Shown in pieces: positions 1-8,562 of a stretch of DNA of 64,000 nucleotides (within the stretch, counting starts at the first letter, position 1; every line of letters starts with the position of its first letter). The stretch lies in the NCBI RefSeq assembly GCF_003003885.1, contig NZ_PVWN01000009.1:1-64000 (forward strand), in the 5' to 3' direction. Both the position numbers and the translations under genes were made by a program. This stretch comes from Chlorogloea sp. CCALA 695 (GTDB lineage: Bacteria > Cyanobacteriota > Cyanobacteriia > Cyanobacteriales > Chroococcidiopsidaceae). The notes beneath the pieces are model-generated. The model was given only the letters and a program-made list of their open reading frames with translations, had not been told where the DNA came from and did not search any database.

Positions 1-89
1 GGAGGACGGTTGCGTCCCCCAAGCCCCCTCCAAAAGGTCTCTCAATCGAGCCTTTGAGTCTTTGGCAATTCGCGGATTGTGGGTGTATA
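1..89. other. left-edge non-coding stretch
   Basis: Short C-rich flank downstream of the minus-strand TPR gene. I see no gene, tRNA or clear terminator in it; the window edge prevents saying more. Confidence 0.4.
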
Positions 90-1022
90 TTACGATTTCT
101 TGGGGTTAACTAAACGATTTGCAGCTTTACTTCTTTCTCTCTCTATTTGTTTGACTAAAGTAGCTGGGAGTTGGGCTTTTTTGGCGATCGCTTTATCAAA
201 GTTTTCTAGTGATGCTCTTAGCATTGATTGGTCATTTTCTTTTTTGCTGTATTCTGCCTGAATTTGCGCTTTTAAGTAAAATAATTCGGGGTTGTTGGCT
301 GTCCCTTCTATTGCCCGATTTACCGCTTTTAAAGCTTCGTTATACTGCTCTAAGTCCCGGTAGCCAATAGCTAAACCGCGATCAGCTAAATATTTGGGTG
401 CGGCAAATTTTTCTAATCGCTCAATTGCTTGTTCGGGGTTTGAAAAAGGCAAGTTGACTGCTAATAGTAAATCCATGTAACCGCGCATCAAATTAGTTTC
501 TGGATCGTTAGCCCCAACTGATTGCGCTTTATCTAAGTGTTCGTATACTAATCGCAATTTGGATAAAGCTTCGGGAGTGCCTCTAACTGTACCATCACGA
601 GCCAAAACAGAAGCACCTTGTAAAAAATAACCTACCGCCGCGTACAAGTTTCCCCGCAAAGGATCGGTATTTATTAGTTGTTTAGCCGTTTCTAAGGTTT
701 TGTTGCCGTATAAACTAAAAGATGTCAAGTCTTTATCTACGCTGTAAGCTAAAGATGCTTGCATGGCATGGGCTAAAGGTTCGTTTGCTTCGGTAACTTG
801 AGCTTGTTTGAGATAACCTTGGGCTGCTTTGTAATTACCATCTTGAAATATAGCTTTAAAAGCTGCTTCGGTTTGATCGCCTATGGGATGGGGGTTTGTC
901 GTCCGAAAAGGATCGGCGGCTTTACTGGGGCTAGTTGCTATTAGTGTTAATAAGATAGTAGTAGCGATCGCTTTTAGCGCTGCGCTTTGCGCAATCGCGC
1001 CCCAAAATCGATAGTTTCTCAT
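90..1022 (-). CDS. exported TPR-repeat protein, cyanobacterial
   Basis: A 310-residue protein of unknown specific function. Residues about 14-36 form a hydrophobic stretch ending in SPSKA-ADP, which reads as a Sec signal peptide with cleavage after Ala, so the protein is probably periplasmic, thylakoid-lumenal or lipid-free membrane-attached. The rest is helical with TPR-like units, for example around residues 55-85 (NYKAAQGYLKQAQ), 205-240 (YRDLEQYNEALKAVNRAI) and 245-285. Such repeats mediate protein-protein contacts. It is transcribed away from the divergent ABC ATPase, so it has its own promoter. No catalytic motif is visible. Confidence 0.75.
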   Translation of the reverse strand: MRNYRFWGAIAQSAALKAIATTILLTLIATSPSKAADPFRTTNPHPIGDQTEAAFKAIFQDGNYKAAQGYLKQAQVTEANEPLAHAMQASLAYSVDKDLTSFSLYGNKTLETAKQLINTDPLRGNLYAAVGYFLQGASVLARDGTVRGTPEALSKLRLVYEHLDKAQSVGANDPETNLMRGYMDLLLAVNLPFSNPEQAIERLEKFAAPKYLADRGLAIGYRDLEQYNEALKAVNRAIEGTANNPELFYLKAQIQAEYSKKENDQSMLRASLENFDKAIAKKAQLPATLVKQIERERSKAANRLVNPKKS

Positions 1023-1151
1023 AGTTTAAAAATTACACCTAAATTGCTAAGGATTTATAGATAGCAAGACCTTTGACGATAAATATAGTTGGAGGTTGCC
1101 CGAAAGTTGCCGTTGTTATCCACAATTGATTAGTAGCTAGTTTGTTATCCC

Positions 1152-1805
1152 ATGCTTTATCTCAAAAATTTGACCTATCACCCCCCAGCTAGTTCTATAG
1201 CTATTCTAAAAGGTATTAACTTGGAACTTGCCCCAAAACAGTTAGGGCTAATTGTCGGGGCTAGTGGTTCGGGGAAAAGTACCTTACTAGAAATTTTAGC
1301 GGGGCTAGTTGAAACAACTTCCGGTAATATTTCTTGGCGCGAACAAGAACTAATATCCGAGCAATTACAACAGTTGGCTGGTTTGGTTTTTCAATTTCCC
1401 GAACGCCATTTTTGCGGTAGCACAATTTTAGAAGAACTGCGCTTAGGTCATCCAGAATTAGGCTCAGAACGAGTCAAGCAGGCTTTACTTGAAGTTGGTC
1501 TAGAGCAATTATCTATTCATACCTCGCCCCAGGCTTTGAGTGGCGGTCAACAGCGCCGTTTGGCTTTGGCTGTACAATTAATCCGCCAGCCCCCGTTATT
1601 GCTGTTAGATGAGCCGACAGCAGGCTTAGATTGGTCAATGCGTCGGCAATTGGTCGCTCTGCTGGAAAAGCTAAAACAAGATTGGACGTTATTAATTGTC
1701 ACTCACGATCCTGGAGATTTACTTGCCATTAGCGATCGCACTTGGAACTTAAATCGCGGTGAATTATCTACTCATTCACCCGTTGCCGAAAATCAAAATG
1801 TCTAA
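1152..1805 (+). CDS. ABC transporter ATP-binding protein, ECF/CbiO-like
   Basis: A 217-residue single nucleotide-binding domain. The Walker A motif GASGSGKS is at residues 36-43, the Q-loop region (FQFPERHFCG) is at 80-89, the signature LSGGQ is at 129-133, the Walker B LLLLDEP is at 149-155, and the switch His sits in IVTHDP. The phrase QFPERHFCG resembles the QFPExQ segment of energy-coupling-factor (EcfA/CbiO) ATPases, so it may power vitamin or metal uptake with partners encoded elsewhere. No permease gene is adjacent. The stop codon overlaps the start of rsmG, suggesting cotranscription. Confidence 0.85.
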   Translation: MLYLKNLTYHPPASSIAILKGINLELAPKQLGLIVGASGSGKSTLLEILAGLVETTSGNISWREQELISEQLQQLAGLVFQFPERHFCGSTILEELRLGHPELGSERVKQALLEVGLEQLSIHTSPQALSGGQQRRLALAVQLIRQPPLLLLDEPTAGLDWSMRRQLVALLEKLKQDWTLLIVTHDPGDLLAISDRTWNLNRGELSTHSPVAENQNV

Positions 1806-2493
1806 TTTATTACCAGAAATGACCGATTTATGGCTCAAAACTATCAATTGGCAACCAAACGATTTACAAAAATCCCAGTTTCAACAGGTTTACGAACAAG
1901 TAATTAAAGGCAATAGTCAATTTAATTTGACGCGCATTACTGAACCAATAGAGTTTTGGGAAAAGCATTTGTGGGACTCATTACAACCCATTGTCCCGTT
2001 GCTGTCGCTAGCAAAGCCCCAAATAATCGATATTGGTACAGGTGCAGGGTTTCCCGGCTTGCCAATGGCGATCGCCTTGCCCGATTCTACCGTTACTTTG
2101 GTTGATTCTACGCGCAAAAAAATTGCTTTTCTCGATACACTGCTGGCAGAACTAAGTATTCCCAATGCTTTAACATTAACTTCACGAGCGGAAACTTTGG
2201 CTAAACTTCCCCAATACAGCAACGCTTATGATGTGGCGACTGTTCGCGCTGTAGGTTCGGCGGCTATTTGTGCAGAATATGCTTTACCTTTAATCAAACC
2301 TGGGGGAATAGCGGTACTTTATCGCGGAAATTGGACAGAAGTAGAGCAAGAAGCTTTGATAAGTGCGATTTCTCCAATGAATGGCAAAATTGATTCTATC
2401 GATAGTTTCACAACTCCCCTTAGTCATAGCGTCCGTCACTGCATTTATTTAAAAAAGCTGATAACTTCTACCCCAAACCAAGCTCGCGTTTGA
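1798..2493 (+). CDS. rsmG: 16S rRNA (guanine527-N7)-methyltransferase
   Basis: RsmG methylates N7 of G527 in the 530 loop of 16S rRNA using S-adenosylmethionine. The SAM-binding segment IDIGTGAGFPGLPMAIA is plain, followed by VTLVDSTRKKIAFL for the ribose-binding acidic loop and RAVG further on. The open frame extends upstream to 1759, but ATG 1798 gives the usual N-terminus (MSNLLPEM) and overlaps the ABC ATPase stop by 8 bases, so I choose it (231 residues). The 3' end overlaps the convergent GntR gene by 26 bases. Confidence 0.93.
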   Translation: MSNLLPEMTDLWLKTINWQPNDLQKSQFQQVYEQVIKGNSQFNLTRITEPIEFWEKHLWDSLQPIVPLLSLAKPQIIDIGTGAGFPGLPMAIALPDSTVTLVDSTRKKIAFLDTLLAELSIPNALTLTSRAETLAKLPQYSNAYDVATVRAVGSAAICAEYALPLIKPGGIAVLYRGNWTEVEQEALISAISPMNGKIDSIDSFTTPLSHSVRHCIYLKKLITSTPNQARV

Positions 2494-3442
2494 GCAAATC
2501 AATAGATTTTGTCCCCACAAAGTTTTCGCAACAAATTAACTGGGGAGGACGAATAATGTCTTCTCTAACAGCTTGAACGGCGGATTTGAGCGTAGCAAAA
2601 CTAGGGCGATCGCAAATAATCGCCTGAGCGCTTTTGACAATGGCATTTAGCTTGTAAGCGTCTCCTATTTGGGCAGTAAGTACCAGTAGTTCGCTTCCGC
2701 GTAAACTATGAATAATTACTTCAGCCGATCTTAGCAAGCCCGAACTAATGCTAACAACGCCTATACAGCTATCTTTAGTTAGTTTTTTGAGGAGTTTGAT
2801 TTCTTGTTCGTAGTTGTAAATATCAATGGGAATAATGCGGACAGATTTAAGCGCTGCTATTTCTTCGGTTTGACCGATAAAATACCTAGTAGTCACAACC
2901 GTTCCCGCAATTTGCTCCATGTTCTTTAGGTCTTCTAAAGATACTAGCTGTACGGGGATACCTAAAGATTGTTCTAATTCCTCAACAATTAATTTTCCTG
3001 CGCCAATGTCATCTTCTGGCACTGTAACTATAACTTGAGCAATTGAGCGCAATCGCCAATCGATTTCGGCAGAAAACAGCTCTCGTGCTTGGTTGAGAGA
3101 GCAACCTTGCTGTAGCAATTGATCTAAAGATTGTTGGACGATTTTATCAGCTTGGGGATATTGCTCAAGTAAAGGAATTAAAGCCGGGTTACGCCGAATA
3201 GTTTGAGCGCGGACATAAATACCTGAACCTGCAACACTTTCGACTAATCCATCTTCTTCAAGATGGCGATACACCTTGCTGATAGTATTGCGGTGCAAGC
3301 CCGTTTGCGTTGCTAAAGCTCTTGTGCTTGGTAAGCGATGACCAGGGGAAAATTGCCTTGAGGCGATCGCATAGCGAATTTGATTCAACAATTGAGTTGA
3401 AGAAGGAATTTCGCTATCGGGCTGAATGTGGAATTGAACCAT
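2468..3442 (-). CDS. GntR-family transcriptional regulator
   Basis: A 324-residue DNA-binding regulator. Residues about 1-75 form the GntR winged helix-turn-helix (QLLNQIRYAIASRQF, PSTRALATQTGLHRNTISKVYRHLEEDGLV is the recognition region). The C-terminal 240 residues are not an aminotransferase (too short for MocR), nor obviously FadR or HutC; they alternate beta strands and helices and may form an unidentified effector or oligomerisation domain. Transcribed alone, with its 3' end overlapping rsmG on the opposite strand. The ligand and targets are unknown. Confidence 0.85.
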   Translation of the reverse strand: MVQFHIQPDSEIPSSTQLLNQIRYAIASRQFSPGHRLPSTRALATQTGLHRNTISKVYRHLEEDGLVESVAGSGIYVRAQTIRRNPALIPLLEQYPQADKIVQQSLDQLLQQGCSLNQARELFSAEIDWRLRSIAQVIVTVPEDDIGAGKLIVEELEQSLGIPVQLVSLEDLKNMEQIAGTVVTTRYFIGQTEEIAALKSVRIIPIDIYNYEQEIKLLKKLTKDSCIGVVSISSGLLRSAEVIIHSLRGSELLVLTAQIGDAYKLNAIVKSAQAIICDRPSFATLKSAVQAVREDIIRPPQLICCENFVGTKSIDLLKRELGLG

Positions 3443-3788
3443 GTTTTGATAAACGTACGAACTAATTGCGCGATCGGTGTAAATTGGTGTGGGACAAAAA
3501 ATTATCGCTACTTTGGTTAATGTTCCTCACCGAAACTTGGGGATTTCTGCTAATGTTGCTTATCTTATCGCGCGCTCGCTCTTCTCCTGAAAGTTCATTA
3601 TCTATTTCGGGGGCGGAACATAGTTTTTACGCACCGCGCAGGCTAGTTATAATAAGGTGGCTGCGATAGATGCTTGACAACAGGTCAAAGAGTTGTTTCA
3701 ACTGCATTTGTCTAACTAATTTTTGCGTTTAAATATAAGACTGGCAAATAAATATCATTTTTGCCCCACTGCCCCACGAGCTAATGTT
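3443..3788 (+). other. 346-bp gap with possible decayed coding remnant
   Basis: The region between the GntR gene and the S1-domain gene has no convincing intact gene. One plus-strand frame from about 3488 to 3715 reads as protein-like text (TLVNVPHRNLGISANVAYLI, later SYNKVAAIDA and VKELFQLHLSN) but is broken by in-frame stops, which looks like an old pseudogene of unrecognised origin. A 67-codon open frame at 3466-3669 in another frame has no protein-like character and is probably chance. Promoters for both flanking genes must lie here. Confidence 0.3.
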
Positions 3789-4691
3789 ATGAACTCTAAA
3801 TCAAAATCTACTCCCGCCACCGAATCAGCCTTTTCAATGGATGATTTTGCCAAAGCCCTCGAACAACAAGATTTTCAGTTTCAAAATGGGCAAACTGTTA
3901 AGGGCAAAGTGTTTCAGTATGAAAATAATGGCGCTTACGTAGATATTGGCGGCAAATCGGCGGCTTTTATTCCTAGCGAAGAAGTTTCTTTGCGTCCGGT
4001 AACAGATTTGAGCGAAATGTTGCCATTGCAAGAAGAATTAGAGTTTGTAATTATCAAAGAGCAAGACGCAGACGGTCAAGTTACCGTTTCTCGCCGCCAA
4101 TTAGAAGTTCAGCAAATTTGGAACCGTCTTGCAGAGATGCAAGAAAATAGCCAAACTATGCAAGTGCGAGTAACAGGGGTAAATAAGGGCGGCGTAACGG
4201 TAGATGTGCAGGGAGTCCGGGGCTTTATTCCGCGCTCGCACCTTTTGGAACGAGAGAATTTAGACCAATTAAAAGGTCAGACTTTGAGTGCTAGTTTTTT
4301 AGAAGTCGATCTGAGCAACAATAAACTGGTACTTTCTAATCGTTTGGCAACTCGTTCAGCTAGTTTTAGCCAATTAGAGATTGGTCAATTGGTAGAAGGA
4401 AAAATTACTGGAATCAAGCCTTTTGGTATGTTTGTCGATTTAGAAGGTGTAAGCGGTTTACTGCACATCAAACAAATTAGCCAAAAATTCATTGAGTCTT
4501 TATCACCATTGTTTCAACCAGGACAAATACTTAAGGCTGTAATTATTGATTTAGATGAAGCCAAAGGACGAATTTCTTTATCTACCAGAGTGTTAGAAAA
4601 GTACCCTGGTGAGATGGTTGAAAACATGGCTGAAGTAATGGCAAATGCGGAAGAACGTGCAAGTAAAGCTAATAAGACTGTAGAAGAATAG
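3789..4691 (+). CDS. S1 RNA-binding domain protein (ribosomal protein S1 homolog)
   Basis: Three consecutive S1 domains are visible at about residues 31-105, 120-185 and 200-275 (typical strings VKGKVFQYENNGAYVDIGG, VTGVNKGGVTVDVQGVRGF, VEGKITGIKPFGMFVDLEGV). At 300 residues it matches the short, three-to-four-domain S1 proteins of cyanobacteria and plastids, which bind mRNA at the 30S subunit. ATG 3789 is chosen over the upstream in-frame start at 3723 because the first 22 codons there are not protein-like. The C-terminus is an acidic, Ala-rich tail. Cyanobacteria carry two S1 paralogs; I cannot say which this is (rps1A or rps1B). Confidence 0.85.
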   Translation: MNSKSKSTPATESAFSMDDFAKALEQQDFQFQNGQTVKGKVFQYENNGAYVDIGGKSAAFIPSEEVSLRPVTDLSEMLPLQEELEFVIIKEQDADGQVTVSRRQLEVQQIWNRLAEMQENSQTMQVRVTGVNKGGVTVDVQGVRGFIPRSHLLERENLDQLKGQTLSASFLEVDLSNNKLVLSNRLATRSASFSQLEIGQLVEGKITGIKPFGMFVDLEGVSGLLHIKQISQKFIESLSPLFQPGQILKAVIIDLDEAKGRISLSTRVLEKYPGEMVENMAEVMANAEERASKANKTVEE

Positions 4692-4754
4692 TTTGTTTGA
4701 GATCCATACAATAGGCGATCGTTATGTTTATGCTAAACAATTGGAATTTCACAA

Positions 4755-5282
4755 ATGAAAGCAAGAGTTTTTACCTGTAATAGAGAAGCATGGCCCTATC
4801 ACGATGTTCAAGAGGATATAGACAAAGCGAAAAATCAACTTTCTGAAGGTATAGTTTTTAGAGACTCTTGGAGTTGCGGAACAATAAAACAAATTAAGGT
4901 TGGCGATCAAGCCTATTTCTACAGGGTAGGCAACAATCCTCGTGGATTCTTTGCTTATGGGCGTGTTGTAGCTGCCGAAATTAAACATCAGTCAAGGCTA
5001 AATACATCTGGTCTTCAAGATTTAAGTGAGGCTTATACTGATGTCTACGATGACTTAAGGATCACTTTTGAGTGGTATTCAGTTGTTGATTACGACAAAA
5101 CATTAACACCTAGAGCGCTCAAAAATACGGGGAAATTTGAAGAATGTAATTTTCTTTATAAACAGTCTGGAGGAAGCTTTAGCGAAAAATATATTGAACT
5201 ATTAAATAGTTACTGGGAACAGCACACATTAAAGATGGTAAAGCAAGGTCACGGCGCTTATACTGACCCTCCTAATCTTTAA
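4755..5282 (+). CDS. EVE/PUA-like domain protein, function unknown
   Basis: A 175-residue protein. Residues 1-80 contain the pattern W-S-C-G (56-59 region), KVGDQAYFYRVG and PRGFFAYGRV, the signature of EVE/PUA-like domains found at the N-terminus of HNH and McrB-type restriction proteins, where they recognise modified bases. No nuclease motif follows; the C-terminal half ends with a KYIELLNSYWEQ helix. It may be a stand-alone modified-base reader or a trimmed piece of a larger restriction protein. The base composition is more AT-rich than the S1 gene before it and there is no HIP1 octamer inside, hinting at acquisition. Confidence 0.5.
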   Translation: MKARVFTCNREAWPYHDVQEDIDKAKNQLSEGIVFRDSWSCGTIKQIKVGDQAYFYRVGNNPRGFFAYGRVVAAEIKHQSRLNTSGLQDLSEAYTDVYDDLRITFEWYSVVDYDKTLTPRALKNTGKFEECNFLYKQSGGSFSEKYIELLNSYWEQHTLKMVKQGHGAYTDPPNL

Positions 5283-5589
5283 TTTAAACTTTGATTGTGT
5301 AATAAATACTAAAGTTAACCAGTCATTCAAGAGATGCTATGAGAAATTATTTATTGGATTCTTACCTTAGTTGTCTCCTCTACGCTTACTTGTGTAGAAA
5401 TATTATATTTTCTAATGAAACTTCTCATGCCTATCAAAGTTGGGTGGGTACTGAAAATGACATTTACGACGAAGTTTTTGCTGACGTTCTATTAGAGTAG
5501 TGAAAATATCAGAATAATTTGCAATTAGAAATTATCACTTAGCAGCAGCTAAACGAGATAGGGTTATATAGATGCGATTACGAATATAA
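5283..5589. other. 307-bp intergenic region after the EVE-like gene
   Basis: AT-rich spacer containing one short open frame (listed separately) and otherwise nothing recognisable. The promoter of the AI-2E-type transporter gene should lie in its last 80 bases. Confidence 0.4.
5339..5500 (+). CDS. possible small protein, 53 residues
   Basis: An ATG-initiated frame of 53 codons reading MRNYLLDSYLSCLLYAYLC at the start and TENDIYDEVFADVLLE at the end. The composition is protein-like (acidic C-terminus, aromatic-rich centre) and the frame is closed by TAG, but there is no strong Shine-Dalgarno sequence and I recognise no family. It could be a real small gene, or the tail of a decayed larger gene acquired with its upstream EVE-like neighbour. 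Confidence 0.3.
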   Translation: MRNYLLDSYLSCLLYAYLCRNIIFSNETSHAYQSWVGTENDIYDEVFADVLLE

Positions 5590-6666
5590 ATGACAGCTTC
5601 TCCTAAAGTCGATCGGTGGTTAAAACTGGGCTTACCCTTCCCTATAGTTGTGTTTAATGGCTGGCTTTTGCTGCAAGTTATTCAATACTTTCAACCACTG
5701 GTGACTATTTTTGTCTTGGCGGCGGTGCTGGCGTTTGTACTAAACTATCCCGTGCAGTTTCTTCAGCAACGGGAAATTAAGCGTACTTATGCCGTTGTAT
5801 TAGTTTTTCTAGTTAGTGTAGCCCTTTTGGTTGCTCTGAGTATTACTTTAATCCCAATTCTTTTAGAGCAATTTAACGAAAGCTTGCTACTATTACCGAA
5901 ATGGATTGAGTCGGGGACTCAAGAATTAAAAAGTCTCAACAATTGGGCAGCAGCGCGGAATTTACCAATCAATTTTAATCAACTAGCAACTCAACTAACC
6001 GATCGCTTGCCAGAGGAACTGCAATCAGTGGCAGAAAACTTTGTAAGTTTGGCAATAGGTGCGGTTGATAGCGTTTCTGAGGTGGTGCTAACTATAGTTT
6101 TGGCTTTTTACCTATTATTAGACGGAGCAAGGATTTGGGCTTACTTATTTAAGTGGTTGCCGCCGCAAGTTGCGATCGCTATCCAACAATCTCTCCAGCA
6201 AAACTTTCAAAACTACTTTGTCGCCCAAATAGCTTTAGCGTGTTTAGTTGGGGTAGCAATGACTTCAACGTTTTTAGTCTTAAAAGTTCCCTTTGGGTTA
6301 GTTTTTGGATTAGCGATCGCCGTACTAACTTTAATTCCCTTTGGTGATGTGTTGGGTTTTAGCTTAGTTAGTCTGCTTGTAGCTTCTCATGACTTTTGGT
6401 TAGGCGTAAAAACTATAGTGGTAGCGGTAATCGTCGATCAAACTATCGATCAAGCGATCGCGCCTCGGCTACTGGGAAGTTTTACAGGTTTAAGTCCAGT
6501 GGGAATTGTCGCGGCTTTGGCGGTAGGAACAAAAGTAGCGGGATTACTAGGATTACTAATTGCTGTCCCTATAGCTAGTTGTTTAAAAGACGTTTTAGAT
6601 AACTGGCAATCTTTCACGGATAATAGCCCTACAAACCAGTTAGCTGCTTCCCCAACTGAACACTAA
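5590..6666 (+). CDS. AI-2E family transporter (PerM/YdiK-type permease)
   Basis: A 358-residue integral membrane protein with the UPF0118/AI-2E exporter layout: two helices near the N-terminus (residues 15-70), a third near 75-95, a polar periplasmic segment at 96-150, and then a cluster of helices at 150-330. The conserved C-terminal string (LIPFGDVLG, VDQTIDQAIAPRLLG, LSPVGIVAAL, GLLGLLIAVPIAS) is diagnostic of the family. Members export small molecules or ions; the substrate in cyanobacteria is unknown. Its end is followed by an inverted repeat and the convergent PmbA-like gene. Confidence 0.85.
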   Translation: MTASPKVDRWLKLGLPFPIVVFNGWLLLQVIQYFQPLVTIFVLAAVLAFVLNYPVQFLQQREIKRTYAVVLVFLVSVALLVALSITLIPILLEQFNESLLLLPKWIESGTQELKSLNNWAAARNLPINFNQLATQLTDRLPEELQSVAENFVSLAIGAVDSVSEVVLTIVLAFYLLLDGARIWAYLFKWLPPQVAIAIQQSLQQNFQNYFVAQIALACLVGVAMTSTFLVLKVPFGLVFGLAIAVLTLIPFGDVLGFSLVSLLVASHDFWLGVKTIVVAVIVDQTIDQAIAPRLLGSFTGLSPVGIVAALAVGTKVAGLLGLLIAVPIASCLKDVLDNWQSFTDNSPTNQLAASPTEH

Positions 6667-6674
6667 GGTAGTCT

Positions 6675-6701
6675 GTAGAGACGTTGCATTGCAACGTCTC
6701 T
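6675..6701. repeat. dispersed palindromic repeat, copy 1
   Basis: Near-perfect palindrome built on AGACGTTGCATTGCAACGTCT, lying between two convergent genes. Four other copies are in this window (12694, 45737, 59909 and 59942). It can fold into a long hairpin and could serve both convergent genes as a transcription stop. It resembles the small mobile palindromes of cyanobacterial intergenic regions. Confidence 0.8.
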
Positions 6702-6717
6702 TGCATTTGTTTTACAA

Positions 6718-8058
6718 TTATTCTCCGGTAATTGATAGATTATCAACCCAAACTCTAGGACAAACGCCGCCAGGAGTTAGTTCTGCTTCCTTTTCAATAT
6801 AAATAATTGATTGAAACAGTTCTAAAATGTCTCCAGCTACCGTTGCCGATTCAATACTCGTTAGCTTACCGTTATTTACAATCCAGCCATCAAAAGGCAA
6901 AGAGAAAGAGCCTTGTAGGGCTTTTACTCCCGCATGAAGGGCTTGCAAGTTGTCGATAAATATGACATTATCGGCGCTATCTAAGCTATATTCTTGCCCT
7001 TGGGTCGCGGCGGAAAAAACGTGGTAAAAGTGAGGACTAACCGATACTTTTGCGCCGATATTAGCGTGTCCGGTAGGTTGAGCATTTAGGCGTTTTGCTG
7101 TACCTGCGCTGTGAATAAAGTTGCTTAACACGCCGTCAGTAATTATTGGCAATCTGCGTGTGGGCGTACCTTCACCATCAAAGGTTTCTGTCGCTACATT
7201 ATCAGGATGCAAAGCATCATCAGCAAAGGAAAGCAAAGGCGAGGCGATTTGCTTTCCTAAAGATTCGGGAGTTGAAAGGCTTTGCTTGTCGAGAATGTTT
7301 TGAGCGTTAAAAAGGTTAGAAAATGCCCCTATTAAGCTCAAAAAAGCATTGGGTGAGAAAACTACTCGATATTTGCCTGTTTTAACTTTCTCGTAGTCTA
7401 AATGGCTAATTGTTTTTTCTGTAGCTTCTTTTAAGCAAGCAGAAATGTCAAGTTTAGGCAGACTGCGACTAATGCGAAAAGCTCCCGCACTGCGAGTTTT
7501 TTTGCCTTCTTGCTCGGTTTTGGTGTAAAGATAAATGGAGGTATAAGAACGAGCTTCATTACGAACAGCCCCCGCACTATTGAGATAAAATCGATTAATA
7601 TCTCGTTGGGCAAGAGAATTATAAGGTACTCCAGCAATCGCACTATGAGCCGATAATAGTTTACTTTCAGCCTTAACTAGGGTTTCAATCAGTTCTGATA
7701 CAGGCACTTGTGTGGCAGTTTCTTGAGTTTGGTCACCAAGAGGCGTAGTTGCTTCGGGGCTAAAATCGGGGATGTTGTCTTTAACTCCAAAAAAGCTGGC
7801 TTCGTAAGCAGTTTTTAAAGCTAATTCTAGTCCTTTAGGGTCTACATCGGTCGTGCTGGTCACTCCCATTGTATTGTCAGCATTCCAAACCCTGACCATT
7901 ACACTAGAACGGTTTGAGGCTTTAACTTGCTTTGGTTCTCCAGTATCTACTTGCACGCTGGTTTCATCCACCGAAGAACCGTAAATATCAAATTTGTCTA
8001 TACCTAGCTTTTCGGCACTTGTTTGAGCATAATTTGCAATCTCGGCAATTTTTGTCAT
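6718..8058 (-). CDS. TldD/PmbA family metallopeptidase-like protein
   Basis: A 446-residue protein of the TldD/PmbA (TldE) superfamily. Family features include the N-terminal AxxYGSS-like segment (KFDIYGSSVDETSVQVDTG), the central RYRVVFSPNAFLSLIGAF-type region, and the C-terminal GxxSLPFDGW and ESATVAGD strings. In E. coli, TldD and TldE form a heterodimeric protease that matures microcin B17 and degrades CcdA. This chain has no HExxxH motif, so it corresponds to the non-catalytic PmbA/TldE-like subunit; its TldD partner is not in the window. Confidence 0.85.
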   Translation of the reverse strand: MTKIAEIANYAQTSAEKLGIDKFDIYGSSVDETSVQVDTGEPKQVKASNRSSVMVRVWNADNTMGVTSTTDVDPKGLELALKTAYEASFFGVKDNIPDFSPEATTPLGDQTQETATQVPVSELIETLVKAESKLLSAHSAIAGVPYNSLAQRDINRFYLNSAGAVRNEARSYTSIYLYTKTEQEGKKTRSAGAFRISRSLPKLDISACLKEATEKTISHLDYEKVKTGKYRVVFSPNAFLSLIGAFSNLFNAQNILDKQSLSTPESLGKQIASPLLSFADDALHPDNVATETFDGEGTPTRRLPIITDGVLSNFIHSAGTAKRLNAQPTGHANIGAKVSVSPHFYHVFSAATQGQEYSLDSADNVIFIDNLQALHAGVKALQGSFSLPFDGWIVNNGKLTSIESATVAGDILELFQSIIYIEKEAELTPGGVCPRVWVDNLSITGE

Positions 8059-8155
8059 GGTATATCCTTTGAAATTGTTAGTTTTCCTAGGTAACTAATG
8101 ATGAATAATCCTGTATTCCTGTGCAGAAAATCTAAAATTAATCAATTTATCTAAG

Positions 8156-8228
8156 TGGAGTCATGCGGATTCGAACCGCAGACCCCCTCCATGCCATGGA
8201 GGTGCTCTACCAACTGAGCTATAACCCC
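8156..8228 (-). tRNA. tRNA-Ala (anticodon GGC)
   Basis: The minus strand folds into a full cloverleaf: 7-bp acceptor beginning GGGGTTA with the G3:U70 wobble that defines alanine tRNA, D arm AGCTCAGTTGGTAGAGC, anticodon stem CCTCC/GGAGG enclosing the loop ATGGCAT (anticodon GGC), and T arm GCGGTTCGAATCCGC. The discriminator base is A. No CCA is encoded, as is usual in cyanobacteria. Confidence 0.97.
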
Positions 8229-8299
8229 TTGTAGTCCTTTGCTATTATCTCTCAATAATTGTCTAGTTGTCAAGGCTTTTAATAAAAATTCTTAGGCTA

Positions 8300-8491
8300 T
8301 TAATTAATATTCATTAAATAATTAAGGCAGTTGTGCATCAGAAAATAAACTACCAGCATTGCGGCTGCCGAAAAGGCAACTAAAGTTCCGGCTAACATCA
8401 AAGAAAATTCCCGCTTCTGTACTGCCGCATCCATGAGGTGCAGCGACCAAGCCACCAGCGCCACATCAAAAACTAATATAGAAACGAGCAT
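8300..8491 (-). CDS. small two-helix membrane protein, conserved hypothetical
   Basis: A 63-residue protein consisting almost wholly of two hydrophobic segments (about residues 3-19 and 31-52) joined by a charged loop with QKREFS. The length and character match small hypothetical membrane proteins of cyanobacteria. No function can be proposed from sequence. It sits alone between tRNA-Ala and hisF on the same strand as both. Confidence 0.6.
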   Translation of the reverse strand: MLVSILVFDVALVAWSLHLMDAAVQKREFSLMLAGTLVAFSAAAMLVVYFLMHNCLNYLMNIN

Positions 8492-8562
8492 ATATTAAGA
8501 AAATTAAACTTATTAATCTAGCTTAACATAAGTACAATAAGTCAGCAGCGATGGGGATTTTG

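Noticed and set aside
3466-3669. 67-codon frame downstream of the GntR gene
   Set aside because: No protein-like pattern, and a different frame of the same bases looks more protein-like though interrupted.
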